From an uncultured Bacillota bacterium (GTDB lineage: Bacteria; Bacillota_I; Bacilli_A; Culicoidibacterales; ZOR0006), in assembly GCA_945956935.1 (NCBI GenBank), contig CAMFJD010000015.1, positions 1 through 39,524 on the forward strand: a DNA stretch of 39,524 bases, given 5' to 3'. A model generated the notes under the pieces. It saw only the letters and a program-made list of their open reading frames with translations. It did no database searches and was not told the origin of the DNA. Position numbers and translations under genes: made by a program. This document shows positions 16,777 through 25,671 of the stretch, piece by piece (position 1 is the first letter of the stretch; every line of letters begins with the position of its first letter).

Positions 16777-17784
16777 TTATTTAATTAAAGATGCGAAGTG
16801 GTTAACAGTACGGATTAATTGGTGTGTGTAAGAAGCTTCGTTGTCATACCAAGAAACTACTTTTACTAATGTTTTTCCATCGATGTTCATAACTTTTGTT
16901 TGAGTTGCATCGAATAAAGAACCGTTAGTGATTCCGATAATGTCAGATGATACTAACTCTTCTTCAGTATATCCGAAAGATTCGTTAGATACAGCTTTCA
17001 TTGCAGCATTTACAGCTTCAACAGTTGTTTCAGTTTCAACAACAGCTACTAATTCAGTTAATGATCCAGTAATTACTGGTACACGTTGTGCTGAACCATC
17101 TAATTTTCCTTTTAATTCAGGAATTACTAAACCGATTGCTTTTGCAGCACCAGTTGAGTTAGGAACGATGTTAGCTGCAGCAGCACGAGCACGACGTAAG
17201 TCACCTTTTGCGTGAGGAGCATCTAATGTATTTTGATCGTTAGTGTAAGCATGAATTGTAGTCATGAATCCTTCAACGATTTGGAAGTTTTTATTTAAAG
17301 CGTCAGCCATTGGAGCTAAACAGTTTGTAGTACATGAAGCACCTGAGATAACTGTTTCTGTTCCGTCTAAGATGTCATGGTTTGTATTGAATACAACTGT
17401 TTTAACATCTCCAGTTGCAGGAGCAGAGATAACAACTTTCTTAGCACCAGCTTCGATGTGTTTTCCAGCAGCTTCTTGTGAAGTGAAGAATCCAGTACAT
17501 TCTAATACTACATCAACACCTAATTCACCCCAAGGTAAATCTTGTGGGTTACGCTCAGCGTAGATTTTTACTTCTGATCCGTTAACAACGATTCCGTTTT
17601 CGTTTGCAGTTACTTCTGCATTGAAACGTCCTTGTGCTGAATCGTATTTTAATAAGTGTGCTAAAGTTTTAGCGTCTGTTAAGTCGTTGATTGCAACGAT
17701 TTCGAAGTTTGCATCTTGAGACATGATACGGTAAGCTAAACGACCGATACGTCCAAATCCATTAATAGCAACTTTTACTGCCAT
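16777..17784 (-). CDS. gap: Glyceraldehyde-3-phosphate dehydrogenase, type I
   Basis: A 335-residue NAD-dependent glycolytic enzyme. The ATG at 17784 ([14 protein letters not shown]) has AGGAGG 8-9 nt upstream; an in-frame upstream extension does not belong to the family. The NAD-binding GFGRIGR is at 9-15, catalytic C151 is in [12 protein letters not shown], and the assisting H178 is in TTIHAYT. A strong promoter, a hairpin-rich leader and strongly biased codon use fit high expression. No cggR repressor gene precedes it, unlike Bacillus. Confidence 0.98.
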   Translation of the reverse strand: MAVKVAINGFGRIGRLAYRIMSQDANFEIVAINDLTDAKTLAHLLKYDSAQGRFNAEVTANENGIVVNGSEVKIYAERNPQDLPWGELGVDVVLECTGFFTSQEAAGKHIEAGAKKVVISAPATGDVKTVVFNTNHDILDGTETVISGASCTTNCLAPMADALNKNFQIVEGFMTTIHAYTNDQNTLDAPHAKGDLRRARAAAANIVPNSTGAAKAIGLVIPELKGKLDGSAQRVPVITGSLTELVAVVETETTVEAVNAAMKAVSNESFGYTEEELVSSDIIGITNGSLFDATQTKVMNIDGKTLVKVVSWYDNEASYTHQLIRTVNHFASLIK

Positions 17785-17805
17785 GATGAGATTCCTCCTG
17801 AGTTT

Positions 17806-17851
17806 CCGTTTAAAAACGGTTATTTTCCCGTACACAAAGTGTTACGGTTTT
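17806..17851 (-). promoter_or_regulatory. Double hairpin in the gap 5' leader
   Basis: Minus-strand leader sequence can form CCGT-ACAC/GTGT-ACGG (about 17848-17829, one bulge) and CCGTTT/AAACGG (17819-17806), the latter ending 7 nt before the ribosome site. Such 5' hairpins commonly stabilise highly expressed mRNAs. That role is inferred. Confidence 0.45.
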
Positions 17852-17859
17852 CGCTTATA

Positions 17860-17888
17860 ATTTTAGCACTTTTGTGGACTGACTGCAA
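17860..17888 (-). promoter_or_regulatory. gap promoter
   Basis: On the minus strand TTGCAG (17888-17883), a 17-bp spacer and TAAAAT (17865-17860), giving a leader of about 70 nt. Confidence 0.6.
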
Positions 17889-17946
17889 GAAAAACAATAC
17901 GCGTTTTTTATTTTTATGTGAATCCACTCACGAATTCGCTTTCAAA

Positions 17947-17975
17947 TTTACGCATTTCTATTCATATGTTATAAT
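17947..17975 (+). promoter_or_regulatory. clpP promoter (extended -10)
   Basis: TTTACG (17947-17952), a 17-bp spacer ending in TGT, and TATAAT (17970-17975). No CtsR heptad repeat was found nearby, so the usual CtsR control is not evident. Confidence 0.75.
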
Positions 17976-18016
17976 GAAAATAAATTTTGAAAAATTATCA
18001 GAAATGAGGCAATAAA

Positions 18017-18592
18017 ATGGCTATAATTCCTTATGTTATTGAACAAACAAATAGCGGTGAACGCTCATACGATATCTACTCACGTCTATTAAAAGATCGT
18101 ATCATTATGTTAACTGGCGAGGTTGAAACAAACATGGCAAATGCAATCGTTGCTCAATTGCTCTTCCTCGCTGCAGAAGATCCAAAAAAACCAATTCATC
18201 TTTATATTAATTCACCAGGTGGTTCAATTGCTGCTGGAATGGCAATCTATGATACAATGAAATATATTCAACCTGAAGTTCATACCATTTGTCTTGGCAT
18301 GGCTGCGAGCATGGGCGCATTTCTTCTCGCTATGGGAGATAAACGTTTCGCACTTCCTAATGCAGAAGTTATGATTCACCAACCTTTAGGTGGAGCACAA
18401 GGACAAGCAAGTGATGTTTTCATTGCCGCTGAACGACTGGTGAATACCCGTACAAAATTAAACACCATGTTAGCAGCTGCTACTGGTCAAACAATCGAAC
18501 AAATTGCTCTAGATACTGATCGTGACTCTTGGTTTGATGCTGAACAAGCAAAAGCGTATGGTCTTGTAGATGAAGTTATTACTAAAATGTAA
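18017..18592 (+). CDS. clpP: ATP-dependent Clp protease proteolytic subunit
   Basis: A 191-residue serine protease subunit forming the tetradecameric chamber used by ClpC/ClpX-type ATPases. The catalytic triad is S98 (GMAASMG), H121 (MIHQPLGG) and D170 (DTDRDSW). YINSPGGS (64-71) forms part of the oxyanion region. A GAGG site is 7 nt before the ATG. It is monocistronic and divergent from gap. Confidence 0.98.
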   Translation: MAIIPYVIEQTNSGERSYDIYSRLLKDRIIMLTGEVETNMANAIVAQLLFLAAEDPKKPIHLYINSPGGSIAAGMAIYDTMKYIQPEVHTICLGMAASMGAFLLAMGDKRFALPNAEVMIHQPLGGAQGQASDVFIAAERLVNTRTKLNTMLAAATGQTIEQIALDTDRDSWFDAEQAKAYGLVDEVITKM

Positions 18593-18603
18593 GTATAAAA
18601 AAA

Positions 18604-18667
18604 CACGTCGATTGACGTGCTAGATGAAACACATGAAACTGAACATTATCAATTTCATGTGTTTTTT
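18604..18667 (+). terminator. Tandem hairpin terminator of clpP
   Basis: A small hairpin CACGTC-GATT-GACGTG (18604-18619) is followed by a 12-bp perfect stem (18627-18638 with 18653-18664) and T-rich sequence. The stop codon of the converging gene (18655-18657) lies inside the second stem. Confidence 0.8.
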
Positions 18668-19305
18668 GGTTGTTCCCAATCATTATAATTTCTGACTGCG
18701 ACACACTCTTGTTGGTCATTATATTCCACGACAACTAAACCAATCGTATCTGTATACGTATACTCAATCACAGTTGTTTGATCATCTTGCCAGACAGCAT
18801 GCACTTGTAACTTACTTGATTGTAACCACCGAAACGCTTCGTCGACTGCAACTTCACCTTGTACATAACGCTTACAATCAAACGCAGGAATATAGTACGC
18901 ATCATCCGCAAACTTTAGATTTAATGTTAAACTTTGTACTTGCGTTTGAATTGGTAATAACTCGCGATTTTGAACTCTATTGTAAAGTGGATAGAATGAA
19001 TGATACATTCGAATATCCATACCATGTATCGTTGTTGGATCAATAAGACAGCATAGTGATAATGTATTACCATTTTGCAATTCGACAACCCATTCACTGA
19101 CACTTATTTTATTAATTGTTATCGTTTTCGCATGTGTTACAGATATGGCAATTTGTTGTATCCATTGACTCAACAAAGGATAGACTTCTCCCCAAGTAAG
19201 CGTATCGTATATAGGTGTATGACATTGTGTCAATACTGGCACTGACTGTTCTAACTCTTGAAAATTTCTTTCTAATAACCATACTATGAATTGATCTGTT
19301 AACAT
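18655..19305 (-). CDS. Uncharacterised protein, possibly SnoaL/NTF2-like
   Basis: A 216-residue soluble protein without signal peptide or membrane segment. AAGGAGG lies 5-8 nt before the ATG. Internal features are DPTTIHGMDIRMYHSFYPL (about 88-106) and a C-terminal half rich in beta-strand-like alternation (VHAVWQDDQTTVIEYTYT). The R-M-Y-H-S segment recalls SnoaL-like NTF2-fold proteins, but the match is weak and no catalytic residues can be named. It lies 65 bp downstream of another uncharacterised gene and converges on clpP. Confidence 0.55.
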   Translation of the reverse strand: MLTDQFIVWLLERNFQELEQSVPVLTQCHTPIYDTLTWGEVYPLLSQWIQQIAISVTHAKTITINKISVSEWVVELQNGNTLSLCCLIDPTTIHGMDIRMYHSFYPLYNRVQNRELLPIQTQVQSLTLNLKFADDAYYIPAFDCKRYVQGEVAVDEAFRWLQSSKLQVHAVWQDDQTTVIEYTYTDTIGLVVVEYNDQQECVAVRNYNDWEQPKNT

Positions 19306-19340
19306 TTCACAGTCCTCCTTTTCATATCCATAAGTATAAT

Positions 19341-19369
19341 AAAAGCTCTATCTATTTGATAGAGCTTTT
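19341..19369. terminator. Terminator after the membrane-anchored protein gene
   Basis: A 12-bp perfect stem AAAAGCTCTATC/GATAGAGCTTTT with loop TATTT starts 1 bp past the stop codon at 19371. The 3' strand ends in TTTT on the minus strand. The downstream gene at 19305 probably has its own weak promoter or uses read-through. Confidence 0.8.
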
Positions 19370-19370
19370 A

Positions 19371-20120
19371 CTAACTCGTGCGTTCGTTCAATGTAAATTG
19401 ACTTACCTCAAACGTTTTTTGGAATGTTGTTGCTAGCGGTTGTGAATCATCTTGTAATTGAAAGTTTGTTGTTTCAATCGCTCGTAACGTTATTCCCGTT
19501 TCCTCATCTAACCATACTTCTTTCGTAAATTCAGTGTGGCTTATTTGTTGACTCTTTTCATACCCACAGCGAAAGCGATATGTTGATCTTCCAATAACTA
19601 ACTCTTTCCCGACATATTCAATCGTATCATATACTGGCTGTGTTTGTTCTTCTTCAAAAAAGTAAGTATTAATTACTTGCGCATCAGCATTCATTCTCAT
19701 TGCTTGCAATTGCTCTTCAGTTACTTTTTTTTTCTGTTGAAAATCACCAATACCAAAGATAAACTGCTGCCCTAACACGGCTTGGTATTGCACAAGTTCA
19801 CCTACTTCATTCATCATTTTAAATTCATAGAATGGTCGTTGGTGATCAATTGTTTGCTCGACTTGAAACTGCAATACTTGCATTCCATTATCTTGTGTCA
19901 CTTGCGCCTTTAATACGGCATTCGGTGCTTCTTCTTGAAATTCAGAAAAAGGCAGCGATTGGTCGATATCTCTAACTCCTGTCATATAAACAACGCTTAC
20001 AACTGCACATATGATAAGAGTACACGCACCAAAAATAAATTTCTTACGTTTGTTCTTCATCTTCTTATCATTACTTTCCCAATTGTGACTTAATCGCCAT
20101 AGGCTGTTTCTACCCATCAC
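19371..20120 (-). CDS. Single-pass membrane protein with extracytoplasmic domain
   Basis: A 249-residue protein, with ribosome site AAAGGAG and candidate starts GTG 20120 or ATG 20117. A basic cytoplasmic N-tail (about 1-28) is followed by one transmembrane helix (about 29-47, FIFGACTLIICAVVSVVYM) and an outside domain. The pattern KEVWLDEETGITLRAIETTNFQL near the C-terminus resembles the strand repeats of LolA/RseB-like or MucB-like proteins, which bind lipids or lipidated partners. This is weak structural reasoning, not a recognised family. No lipobox cysteine is present. Confidence 0.6.
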   Translation of the reverse strand: MMGRNSLWRLSHNWESNDKKMKNKRKKFIFGACTLIICAVVSVVYMTGVRDIDQSLPFSEFQEEAPNAVLKAQVTQDNGMQVLQFQVEQTIDHQRPFYEFKMMNEVGELVQYQAVLGQQFIFGIGDFQQKKKVTEEQLQAMRMNADAQVINTYFFEEEQTQPVYDTIEYVGKELVIGRSTYRFRCGYEKSQQISHTEFTKEVWLDEETGITLRAIETTNFQLQDDSQPLATTFQKTFEVSQFTLNERTS

Positions 20121-20270
20121 AACATGAGCTCTCCTTTGATACTACACCACATCATTTTGTTCTAGTGCAATACGCTTAACTATTTGAATTCCCGTTGCAA
20201 AAAATAAAGACGTTACTATCGACAAATATAATCATACCAAATTTCATACATTTTCCCTAGTCTTTCAGGC

Positions 20271-20309
20271 AAAAAAAACGATGAAAAATTTCTTTTTACA
20301 TCGTTTTTT
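20271..20309 (-). terminator. Terminator overlapping the whiA stop codon
   Basis: A long stem with arms around AAAAAACGATG and CATCGTTTTTT, extended by AAAAA/TTTTT around a GAAA loop, then T8 on the minus strand. The whiA stop codon (20298-20296) lies in the stem. Confidence 0.9.
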
Positions 20310-21240
20310 CAGTATATGGTTTTGCCATTTCTGCAATTTTACGGAATCGATGATTCAATCCGGATTTTGAAACAGGATGCCCTATTTGTGCCAGTAATTC
20401 AGCTAAATCTGCTAAGGTTAAGTCTGGATTTTCAATACGATAATCTGCCGCTAACTGTAGTTTTTCACTGAGCTTATCTCTACCAACATGTGCGTAAACC
20501 AATTGAATATTATGAATTTGTTCTTCAGCCGCATTCAACGACTTTTGAACATTTGCTAATTCACAATTCATCACTCTATTGACTGAATTACGCATATCTC
20601 TTGTAATGCGTATATCTTCAAATTCAAACAAAGATGTTGTCGCACCGATAAGACCGATAAAATCTGCAATTTTTTCAGCTTCTTTAATATACATAATAAA
20701 ACCTTTTTTTCGTGCTGTCACCTTCGCATTTAAATGGAAATAATTACTCAAATCAGCCAATTGATTTGCATGTTCTTCATTTGCTACATACACTTCTAAA
20801 TGATAATTTGAACGTTTCGGATCATTAACCGAACCACTTGCTAAATATGCCCCACGTAAATACGAACCTTTACAGCAATCGTTCGCAACCAAATCTTTAT
20901 GCAATGTTACACCAAAGCCTTCATCAGTAAGTAATTGAAGATCGTTCAAAATCTCTCGTTCCTTGTCAGGAACACGTAAAATGTAGACATTATTTTTTTG
21001 AAGTTTCATTTTACGCCGAACAAGTATCTCAATGTCACGATCATACAACCCTTTAATCAAATTATAAATCCGACGTGATGTTGATGCATTTTCGGTTTGC
21101 AATTGAAATCCAAAACCTTTATTCGTTAAAGATAAAATACCATTAATACGAATTAATGCCGCAAGTTCCGCCTTCATACAACATGGTTCTGTTTGTAACC
21201 CTGCGAGTTCTCTTTTTATTTGCGCTGCAAATGTTGCCAT
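20296..21240 (-). CDS. whiA: Sporulation/division regulator WhiA
   Basis: A 314-residue DNA-binding protein with two N-terminal LAGLIDADG-like domains lacking endonuclease residues (RGAYLASGSVNDPKRSNYHLE is the diagnostic stretch) and a C-terminal WhiA HTH (about 230-305, with LSEKLQLAADYRIENPDLTLADLAELL). In non-sporulating and sporulating Bacillota it affects division and chromosome segregation. It follows yvcK by 98 bp, separated by a weak terminator. Confidence 0.96.
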   Translation of the reverse strand: MATFAAQIKRELAGLQTEPCCMKAELAALIRINGILSLTNKGFGFQLQTENASTSRRIYNLIKGLYDRDIEILVRRKMKLQKNNVYILRVPDKEREILNDLQLLTDEGFGVTLHKDLVANDCCKGSYLRGAYLASGSVNDPKRSNYHLEVYVANEEHANQLADLSNYFHLNAKVTARKKGFIMYIKEAEKIADFIGLIGATTSLFEFEDIRITRDMRNSVNRVMNCELANVQKSLNAAEEQIHNIQLVYAHVGRDKLSEKLQLAADYRIENPDLTLADLAELLAQIGHPVSKSGLNHRFRKIAEMAKPYTEKTM

Positions 21241-21262
21241 TATTACTCACCACACTTCCACG

Positions 21263-21286
21263 AAAAAAGACCGACATAAGCGGTCC
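21263..21286 (-). terminator. Weak intercistronic terminator between yvcK and whiA
   Basis: GACCG/CGGTC with a 7-nt loop, extended by one G-U pair, followed by TTTTTT on the minus strand. No promoter is evident between it and whiA, so it probably attenuates rather than separates. Confidence 0.5.
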
Positions 21287-21338
21287 GTTTGTAATTTATT
21301 TTATTATATCAGTTTTCCACTTAAAAGTAGATTATTTT

Positions 21339-22301
21339 TTAAATATATTCCAGTACGCGTGAATATACTGCTGCTGCCACTTTAATTGCATCATGACGCA
21401 CACCTTTTTTAACATCCCAATCTGCGATCCTTGAAGCAATCACTTCAATGTTCATCAATTCAATCGCATCACGATCTAAAATGACTGGTTGTGCTGATTC
21501 TTGAGCATACCGTTTAAGGTATTGTGCTGGTATTTCCTCATCATTTGCAATAACTGCATCCAAAAAAGTTTGTCCCATGTGCGCGTTTAACTTTTGAATA
21601 TGATCACTCACTGTATAAAAATCGGTTTCACCATGTTCAGTCATAATATTACACACATATAATTTTTGTGCAGTAGACGCTAAAATAGCTTCACGAATTT
21701 CTGGAAATAAAATATTTGGAATCACACTCGTAAAAAGACTCCCTGGACCAAACACTAAAATATCAGCGTCATAAATTGATGCAATACATTCTGGAACTGC
21801 TGGTGCCACATTTTCAAAAAATACGCGTTTAATTGGCTCTTTGTGCTGTGAAAGTTGTGATTCTCCACATACAATTGTTCCATCTTCAAGCTCAGCATGT
21901 AAAACCATTGCTTGTGCTGCCGAAGGATATACTTGTCCTCGTACATTTAAAACACGTGCCATTTTTTCAACCGCATCAACAAAATTGTTATCACTAATTG
22001 CATACATCGCAGCTAATAATAAATTCCCTACTGGATGTCCTTCTAAATAACTATCTTTTTGTTTAAAGCGAAATTGCATGAGTTCTGCTAAAACAGGTTC
22101 AACATCACTTAACGCCACTAATACATTGCGAATATCTCCTGGTGGCGGTACTTGTAAATCACTACGTAAAATACCAGAACTCCCGCCATCATCTGCCACC
22201 GTTACAATCGCTGTGATATCAACTGGAAAATGCTTTAATCCACTTAATAATGTTGATAACCCTGTTCCCCCACCTATTGCAACAACTTTTGGATATTCCA
22301 T
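21339..22301 (-). CDS. yvcK: YvcK/CofD-family gluconeogenesis and envelope factor
   Basis: A 320-residue protein of the CofD-like Rossmann family. AIGGGTGLSTLLSGLK (8-23) and TVADDGGSSGILR near residue 35 are signature segments binding nucleotide sugars. PPGDIRN, YLEGHPVGNLLLAAM and FGPGSLFTSVIPN are also typical. In B. subtilis YvcK is needed for growth on gluconeogenic carbon and for cell shape, and binds UDP-sugars. A GAGGTG site precedes the ATG; it lies 16 bp after rapZ. Confidence 0.96.
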   Translation of the reverse strand: MEYPKVVAIGGGTGLSTLLSGLKHFPVDITAIVTVADDGGSSGILRSDLQVPPPGDIRNVLVALSDVEPVLAELMQFRFKQKDSYLEGHPVGNLLLAAMYAISDNNFVDAVEKMARVLNVRGQVYPSAAQAMVLHAELEDGTIVCGESQLSQHKEPIKRVFFENVAPAVPECIASIYDADILVFGPGSLFTSVIPNILFPEIREAILASTAQKLYVCNIMTEHGETDFYTVSDHIQKLNAHMGQTFLDAVIANDEEIPAQYLKRYAQESAQPVILDRDAIELMNIEVIASRIADWDVKKGVRHDAIKVAAAVYSRVLEYI

Positions 22302-22317
22302 ACTTTCACCTCTTCTA

Positions 22318-23208
22318 TCAATCTAACTGATGTGTTGATACAATATGTTGATTACGATCCATATCACGATGAATACTATATGTTTGATATGCCTTTGCAA
22401 AATATTCTTTCAATTTTTCAGCAATTGCAACTGACCTATGTTGCCCACCAGTACAACCGATAGCAATTGTTACTTGTGAACGCCCCTCTTCACGATATTT
22501 TGGAATCAAATATGCAAGATAATCGCCTGTTCGATCAAAAAATTCAATTGATTCAGATTTCGCAAAAACATAGTCACTCACATCTTCCTCTAAACCGGTT
22601 TTTACTCGTAATACCGGATCATAGAATGGGTTGGGTAAGAAACGTACATCGACAACATAATCTGCATCCATCGGTATTCCATGCTTAAACCCAAAAGACA
22701 TAAAATTAACCAAGAAACGATCAACCTCAGTATTATTTTCAAATAAATCAAGAAACTTCTTACGTAATTGTTTACTTGTCAGTAATGATGTATCAATTTT
22801 TAAATCTGCCATTTGCTTCAATGGTGCGATTAAATCTCGTTCACGTTGAATTGTTTTCGTAAGTGATGTATTAGGTCTAGCTAGCGGATGTCGGCGTCGA
22901 CTTTCTTTGTAACGTCCTAGTAACACATCTAAATTAGCATCTAAAAAAATAATTTGCGTTTTCAACCATGGTCTTTCACGTAAATCGTTTATTGCCACCA
23001 ATAAATCACTCACACGATTGTATTTAAAATCCATCATTAAAACAACATTCTGTTCCTCTGTAGAGTGTTGTAATACATCTGCAAATTTAGGAATAAATGT
23101 CGGCGGTAAATTATCAATAACAAAATAGCCCAAATCCTCAAATGCCTGTTCAACTGTTGTTTTACCCGCACCCGACATCCCAGTCACCAAATAGATATTA
23201 ACGCTCAT
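22318..23208 (-). CDS. rapZ: RNase adapter / nucleotide-binding protein RapZ (YvcJ)
   Basis: A 296-residue P-loop protein. The ATG at 23208 has AAGGAG 6 nt upstream and gives the canonical start MSVNIYLVTGMSGAGKTT, with Walker A at 10-17. The C-terminal domain IAIGCTGGQHRSVAIAEKL (about 250-268) is diagnostic. In enterics RapZ directs GlmZ decay; the Bacillota homologue YvcJ hydrolyses GTP and its role is less clear. The start overlaps the upstream Nudix gene by 11 bp, indicating translational coupling. Confidence 0.95.
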   Translation of the reverse strand: MSVNIYLVTGMSGAGKTTVEQAFEDLGYFVIDNLPPTFIPKFADVLQHSTEEQNVVLMMDFKYNRVSDLLVAINDLRERPWLKTQIIFLDANLDVLLGRYKESRRRHPLARPNTSLTKTIQRERDLIAPLKQMADLKIDTSLLTSKQLRKKFLDLFENNTEVDRFLVNFMSFGFKHGIPMDADYVVDVRFLPNPFYDPVLRVKTGLEEDVSDYVFAKSESIEFFDRTGDYLAYLIPKYREEGRSQVTIAIGCTGGQHRSVAIAEKLKEYFAKAYQTYSIHRDMDRNQHIVSTHQLD

Positions 23209-23701
23209 TACATACTCCTTTCTCAAATGACCCATCAGTATCAGCAATTGTCAAATGTGCACCTAACAATTGATATTCTTGATCGTAATCAAATGTTGCC
23301 ATAATCAATTGATCATGTGAGACTAGCTGCTTAAATAACAATCGATCGCCTTCTGCCATCGGTAATTCAATGGCATCTTGGAGATCATGCCATGACAATT
23401 GACCTTCGTGATTTTCACTCAACGACTCACCTGTCGCCTTTGTTGCCATAAATGTATACAGCATCCACTCAACATGTGTGTCAAGTAATTCATTATGGAC
23501 GCGCATTGTTGAAATTGCTCGTAATTTAGGATTTTCTACACATAAATGCGTTTCTTCATAAAACTCACGCACAGCAGTTTCGAGCACTGATTCTCCAAAC
23601 TCACTTTTCCCACCTGGTGCAACAAACCAGCCACGTCGTGGCTTTTGTAATAAAAATACTTTTTCATCTTGGATTAAAAAAATATGACCTACACGAATCA
23701 T
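23198..23701 (-). CDS. Nudix hydrolase, YvcI type (8-oxo-dGTPase-like)
   Basis: A 167-residue MutT-like protein. The Nudix box GGKSEFGESVLETAVREFYEETHL (about 31-54) keeps the E-x7-REUxEE core, but the usual glycine after EEx is His. The Glu residues needed for metal binding are intact, so it should be active. First gene of nudix-rapZ-yvcK-whiA, the same order as yvcI-yvcJ-yvcK-yvcL in Bacillus. A GGGGAG site precedes the ATG. Confidence 0.88.
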   Translation of the reverse strand: MIRVGHIFLIQDEKVFLLQKPRRGWFVAPGGKSEFGESVLETAVREFYEETHLCVENPKLRAISTMRVHNELLDTHVEWMLYTFMATKATGESLSENHEGQLSWHDLQDAIELPMAEGDRLLFKQLVSHDQLIMATFDYDQEYQLLGAHLTIADTDGSFEKGVCNER

Positions 23702-23731
23702 TCTTTTTCACTCCCCTTTCTCACTGAATGT

Positions 23732-23740
23732 ATTATACCA
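23732..23740 (-). promoter_or_regulatory. Extended -10 promoter of nudix-rapZ-yvcK-whiA
   Basis: TGG directly followed by TATAAT on the minus strand. No good -35 box lies at normal distance, which extended -10 promoters tolerate. Confidence 0.55.
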
Positions 23741-23860
23741 TAAAAAATTTTTATCCGCTGCAAAATCACTGATAAACACACGAACGTTATAATAAAAATC
23801 AAGCTATTACTTCTAAATATTATAGTTGCACACACGTCATTGAAATTCCTATTTTTCCAT

Positions 23861-23893
23861 AATAAAATGCCGTTAGATTATACTCTACGGCAT
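23861..23893 (-). terminator. trxB terminator
   Basis: ATGCCGT-AGA pairs with TCT-ACGGCAT (one bulge), followed on the minus strand by TTTTATTATGG. It lies 17 bp past the trxB stop. Confidence 0.8.
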
Positions 23894-23910
23894 CAAACAA
23901 TATGTTCATA

Positions 23911-24837
23911 CTATGTGAGTTGATGTTTTACACGCTCAGCTGCGATAGCACCATCATTCACTGCAGTAACCACTTGGCGAATTTTCTTTTCAATCACATC
24001 ACCAGCAGCGTATAAACCTGGAATTTTCGTTTCCATATTTTCATCTACTAGTACGTACCCCCATTCATTTGTAACTCCTAACTCAACAACCATTTCGGTA
24101 ATTGGATCAACACCAACATACACAAAGACACCTTCAACATCTTCTAGAGTTACTAGTTCGTCTGTTTTCACATTACGCAATACAACTCCAGCTACTTTAT
24201 TGTTTTCTTCCAAAATTTCTTCTGCTACAAAACTACGCATAATTTCGATGTTTTCAATTGCTTCTGCACGATTGAGTGAGATTTGATCAGCACGGAATTC
24301 ATCACGTCGATGTACAATTGTCACCTTCGCTGATGTTTTCGCTAAATGGATTGCCTCATCCACAGCTGAATTCCCTCCACCAATAACCATTACATGTTTA
24401 TTCCGGAAAAATGCTCCATCACAGATTGCACAATAAGAGATTCCACGACCTGTCAGCTTTTCAGCATTTGGTAACGGTAAAGGTCGCTCTTTTGTTCCTG
24501 TTGCGATAATAACAGCTGGTGCTGTTAATGTTTCTCCTGATGTTAGAAGAACTTTTTTCATACCACTTTCTACATCAATTGATACTTTTGCTACTTCACC
24601 CATCTTGAACTCAGCACCAAAAGCAGTTGAATGTTTGTGCATCTCATATGCAATTTGTGGTGAAATCCCATGAGTCACACCTGGCCAATTTTCGATTTCC
24701 ATTGTTTTCAGCATTTTACCACCAGGTGCTCCTGCTTCTAAAATCACTGTCTTAATATTGGCGCGCGATGCATAAATCGCTGCTGTCATTCCAGCAGGTC
24801 CTGAACCAACAATAATTAAATCATACGTCGTTTCCAT
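23911..24837 (-). CDS. trxB: Thioredoxin reductase
   Basis: A 308-residue FAD/NADPH flavoenzyme reducing thioredoxin. FAD motif GSGPAGMTAAIYASRA (about 11-26), redox-active CAICDGAFF (near 135), NADPH motif GGGNSAVDEA (about 153) and the closing GLYAAGDV FAD motif are all present. The redox site has Ile where CATC is common; both cysteines are intact. ATG 24837 lies 8 nt after GGAG; an adjacent GTG is the alternative. Confidence 0.96.
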   Translation of the reverse strand: METTYDLIIVGSGPAGMTAAIYASRANIKTVILEAGAPGGKMLKTMEIENWPGVTHGISPQIAYEMHKHSTAFGAEFKMGEVAKVSIDVESGMKKVLLTSGETLTAPAVIIATGTKERPLPLPNAEKLTGRGISYCAICDGAFFRNKHVMVIGGGNSAVDEAIHLAKTSAKVTIVHRRDEFRADQISLNRAEAIENIEIMRSFVAEEILEENNKVAGVVLRNVKTDELVTLEDVEGVFVYVGVDPITEMVVELGVTNEWGYVLVDENMETKIPGLYAAGDVIEKKIRQVVTAVNDGAIAAERVKHQLT

Positions 24838-24866
24838 CACTTTGACTCCTTTTCATTCTTAAATTT

Positions 24867-24894
24867 ATTTTATCATAGCATATTATCTTATAAA
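24867..24894 (-). promoter_or_regulatory. Possible trxB promoter
   Basis: On the minus strand TTTATA (24894-24889), 16 bp, TAAAAT (24872-24867). Overlapping alternatives exist in this AT-rich stretch. Confidence 0.35.
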
Positions 24895-24933
24895 GCGTAT
24901 CAAAAAAGCATTCCTTTTGTGAAAAAAATCACG

Positions 24934-25015
24934 AAAAAAGAACAAGCTTCATACTATCCCAAGAGTTAGCCTAAAAATCTAACTATTAGAAGGGAGTACA
25001 CTTTCCACCTTGTTC
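24934..25015 (-). terminator. Long rod-like terminator after ppaX
   Basis: Outer stem GAACAAG (25015-25009) with CTTGTTC (24946-24940), a middle stem TACT-CCC with GGG-AGTA, and an inner stem AGTTAG/CTAACT form a three-part hairpin of about 76 nt ending in TTTTTT on the minus strand. It ends hprK-lgt-ppaX, but is unusually long and structured for a simple terminator. Confidence 0.75.
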
Positions 25016-25027
25016 CTGTCTCACTTA

Positions 25028-25666
25028 TTATTTTTTAACAATTGTTAATAGCTCTGGCATCGTATCAATAATATATGTCGGTTCTAATGTTTCAATAAAC
25101 TTACGACCCTTAATACTCCACGCGACACCTACACTATCGACACCAGCATTTTTAGCTCCATCAATATCATGCGAATTATCACCGACCATCAACACATTTC
25201 CTAATACATCATAATATTCCATAGCTAATTTCAAAGCGTCTGGCGCTGGTTTATGCTGAGTCACATCATCAAATGTCACTACAACATCAAAGAAATCACG
25301 AATTCCACATAAATCTAAGCCCATTTCGACAACATCACGACGTTTTGAAGTGACAATTGCTAATTGAAATCCATGATTTTTCAATGATTCCAACGTTTCT
25401 ACAACTCCTGGAAATACACTCACGAGTCGATCGTGATTCGCAATATTCCAGCGTCGATATGCGTTTGTCAACTCTTCTGCACGTTCAGGTGCTAAACGAG
25501 TGAATGTAGCATGTAATGTTGGTCCAATGCAAGCAAGCAAATCCGCTTGCGTATATTCATAATCTGGTAAATACTCATCAAAAACATGAGCAAAACTTTG
25601 TAATATTAATGTATTTGTATCTAATAAAGTTCCATCTAAATCAAATAAGATTGTTTGATAACGCAT
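25028..25666 (-). CDS. ppaX: HAD-family phosphatase, pyrophosphatase PpaX type
   Basis: A 212-residue haloacid dehalogenase hydrolase. Motif I is FDLDGTLLDTN (8-18, nucleophile D9 and acid D11), motif II VTSK, motif III around KPAPDALK and motif IV GDNSHDIDGAKNAG. In B. subtilis PpaX hydrolyses the pyrophosphate released by HprK/P when it dephosphorylates HPr. Placement in hprK-lgt-ppaX supports that role. It starts 5 bp after the lgt stop, with AAAGGATAG as ribosome site. Confidence 0.92.
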   Translation of the reverse strand: MRYQTILFDLDGTLLDTNTLILQSFAHVFDEYLPDYEYTQADLLACIGPTLHATFTRLAPERAEELTNAYRRWNIANHDRLVSVFPGVVETLESLKNHGFQLAIVTSKRRDVVEMGLDLCGIRDFFDVVVTFDDVTQHKPAPDALKLAMEYYDVLGNVLMVGDNSHDIDGAKNAGVDSVGVAWSIKGRKFIETLEPTYIIDTMPELLTIVKK

Positions 25667-25671
25667 ATATT

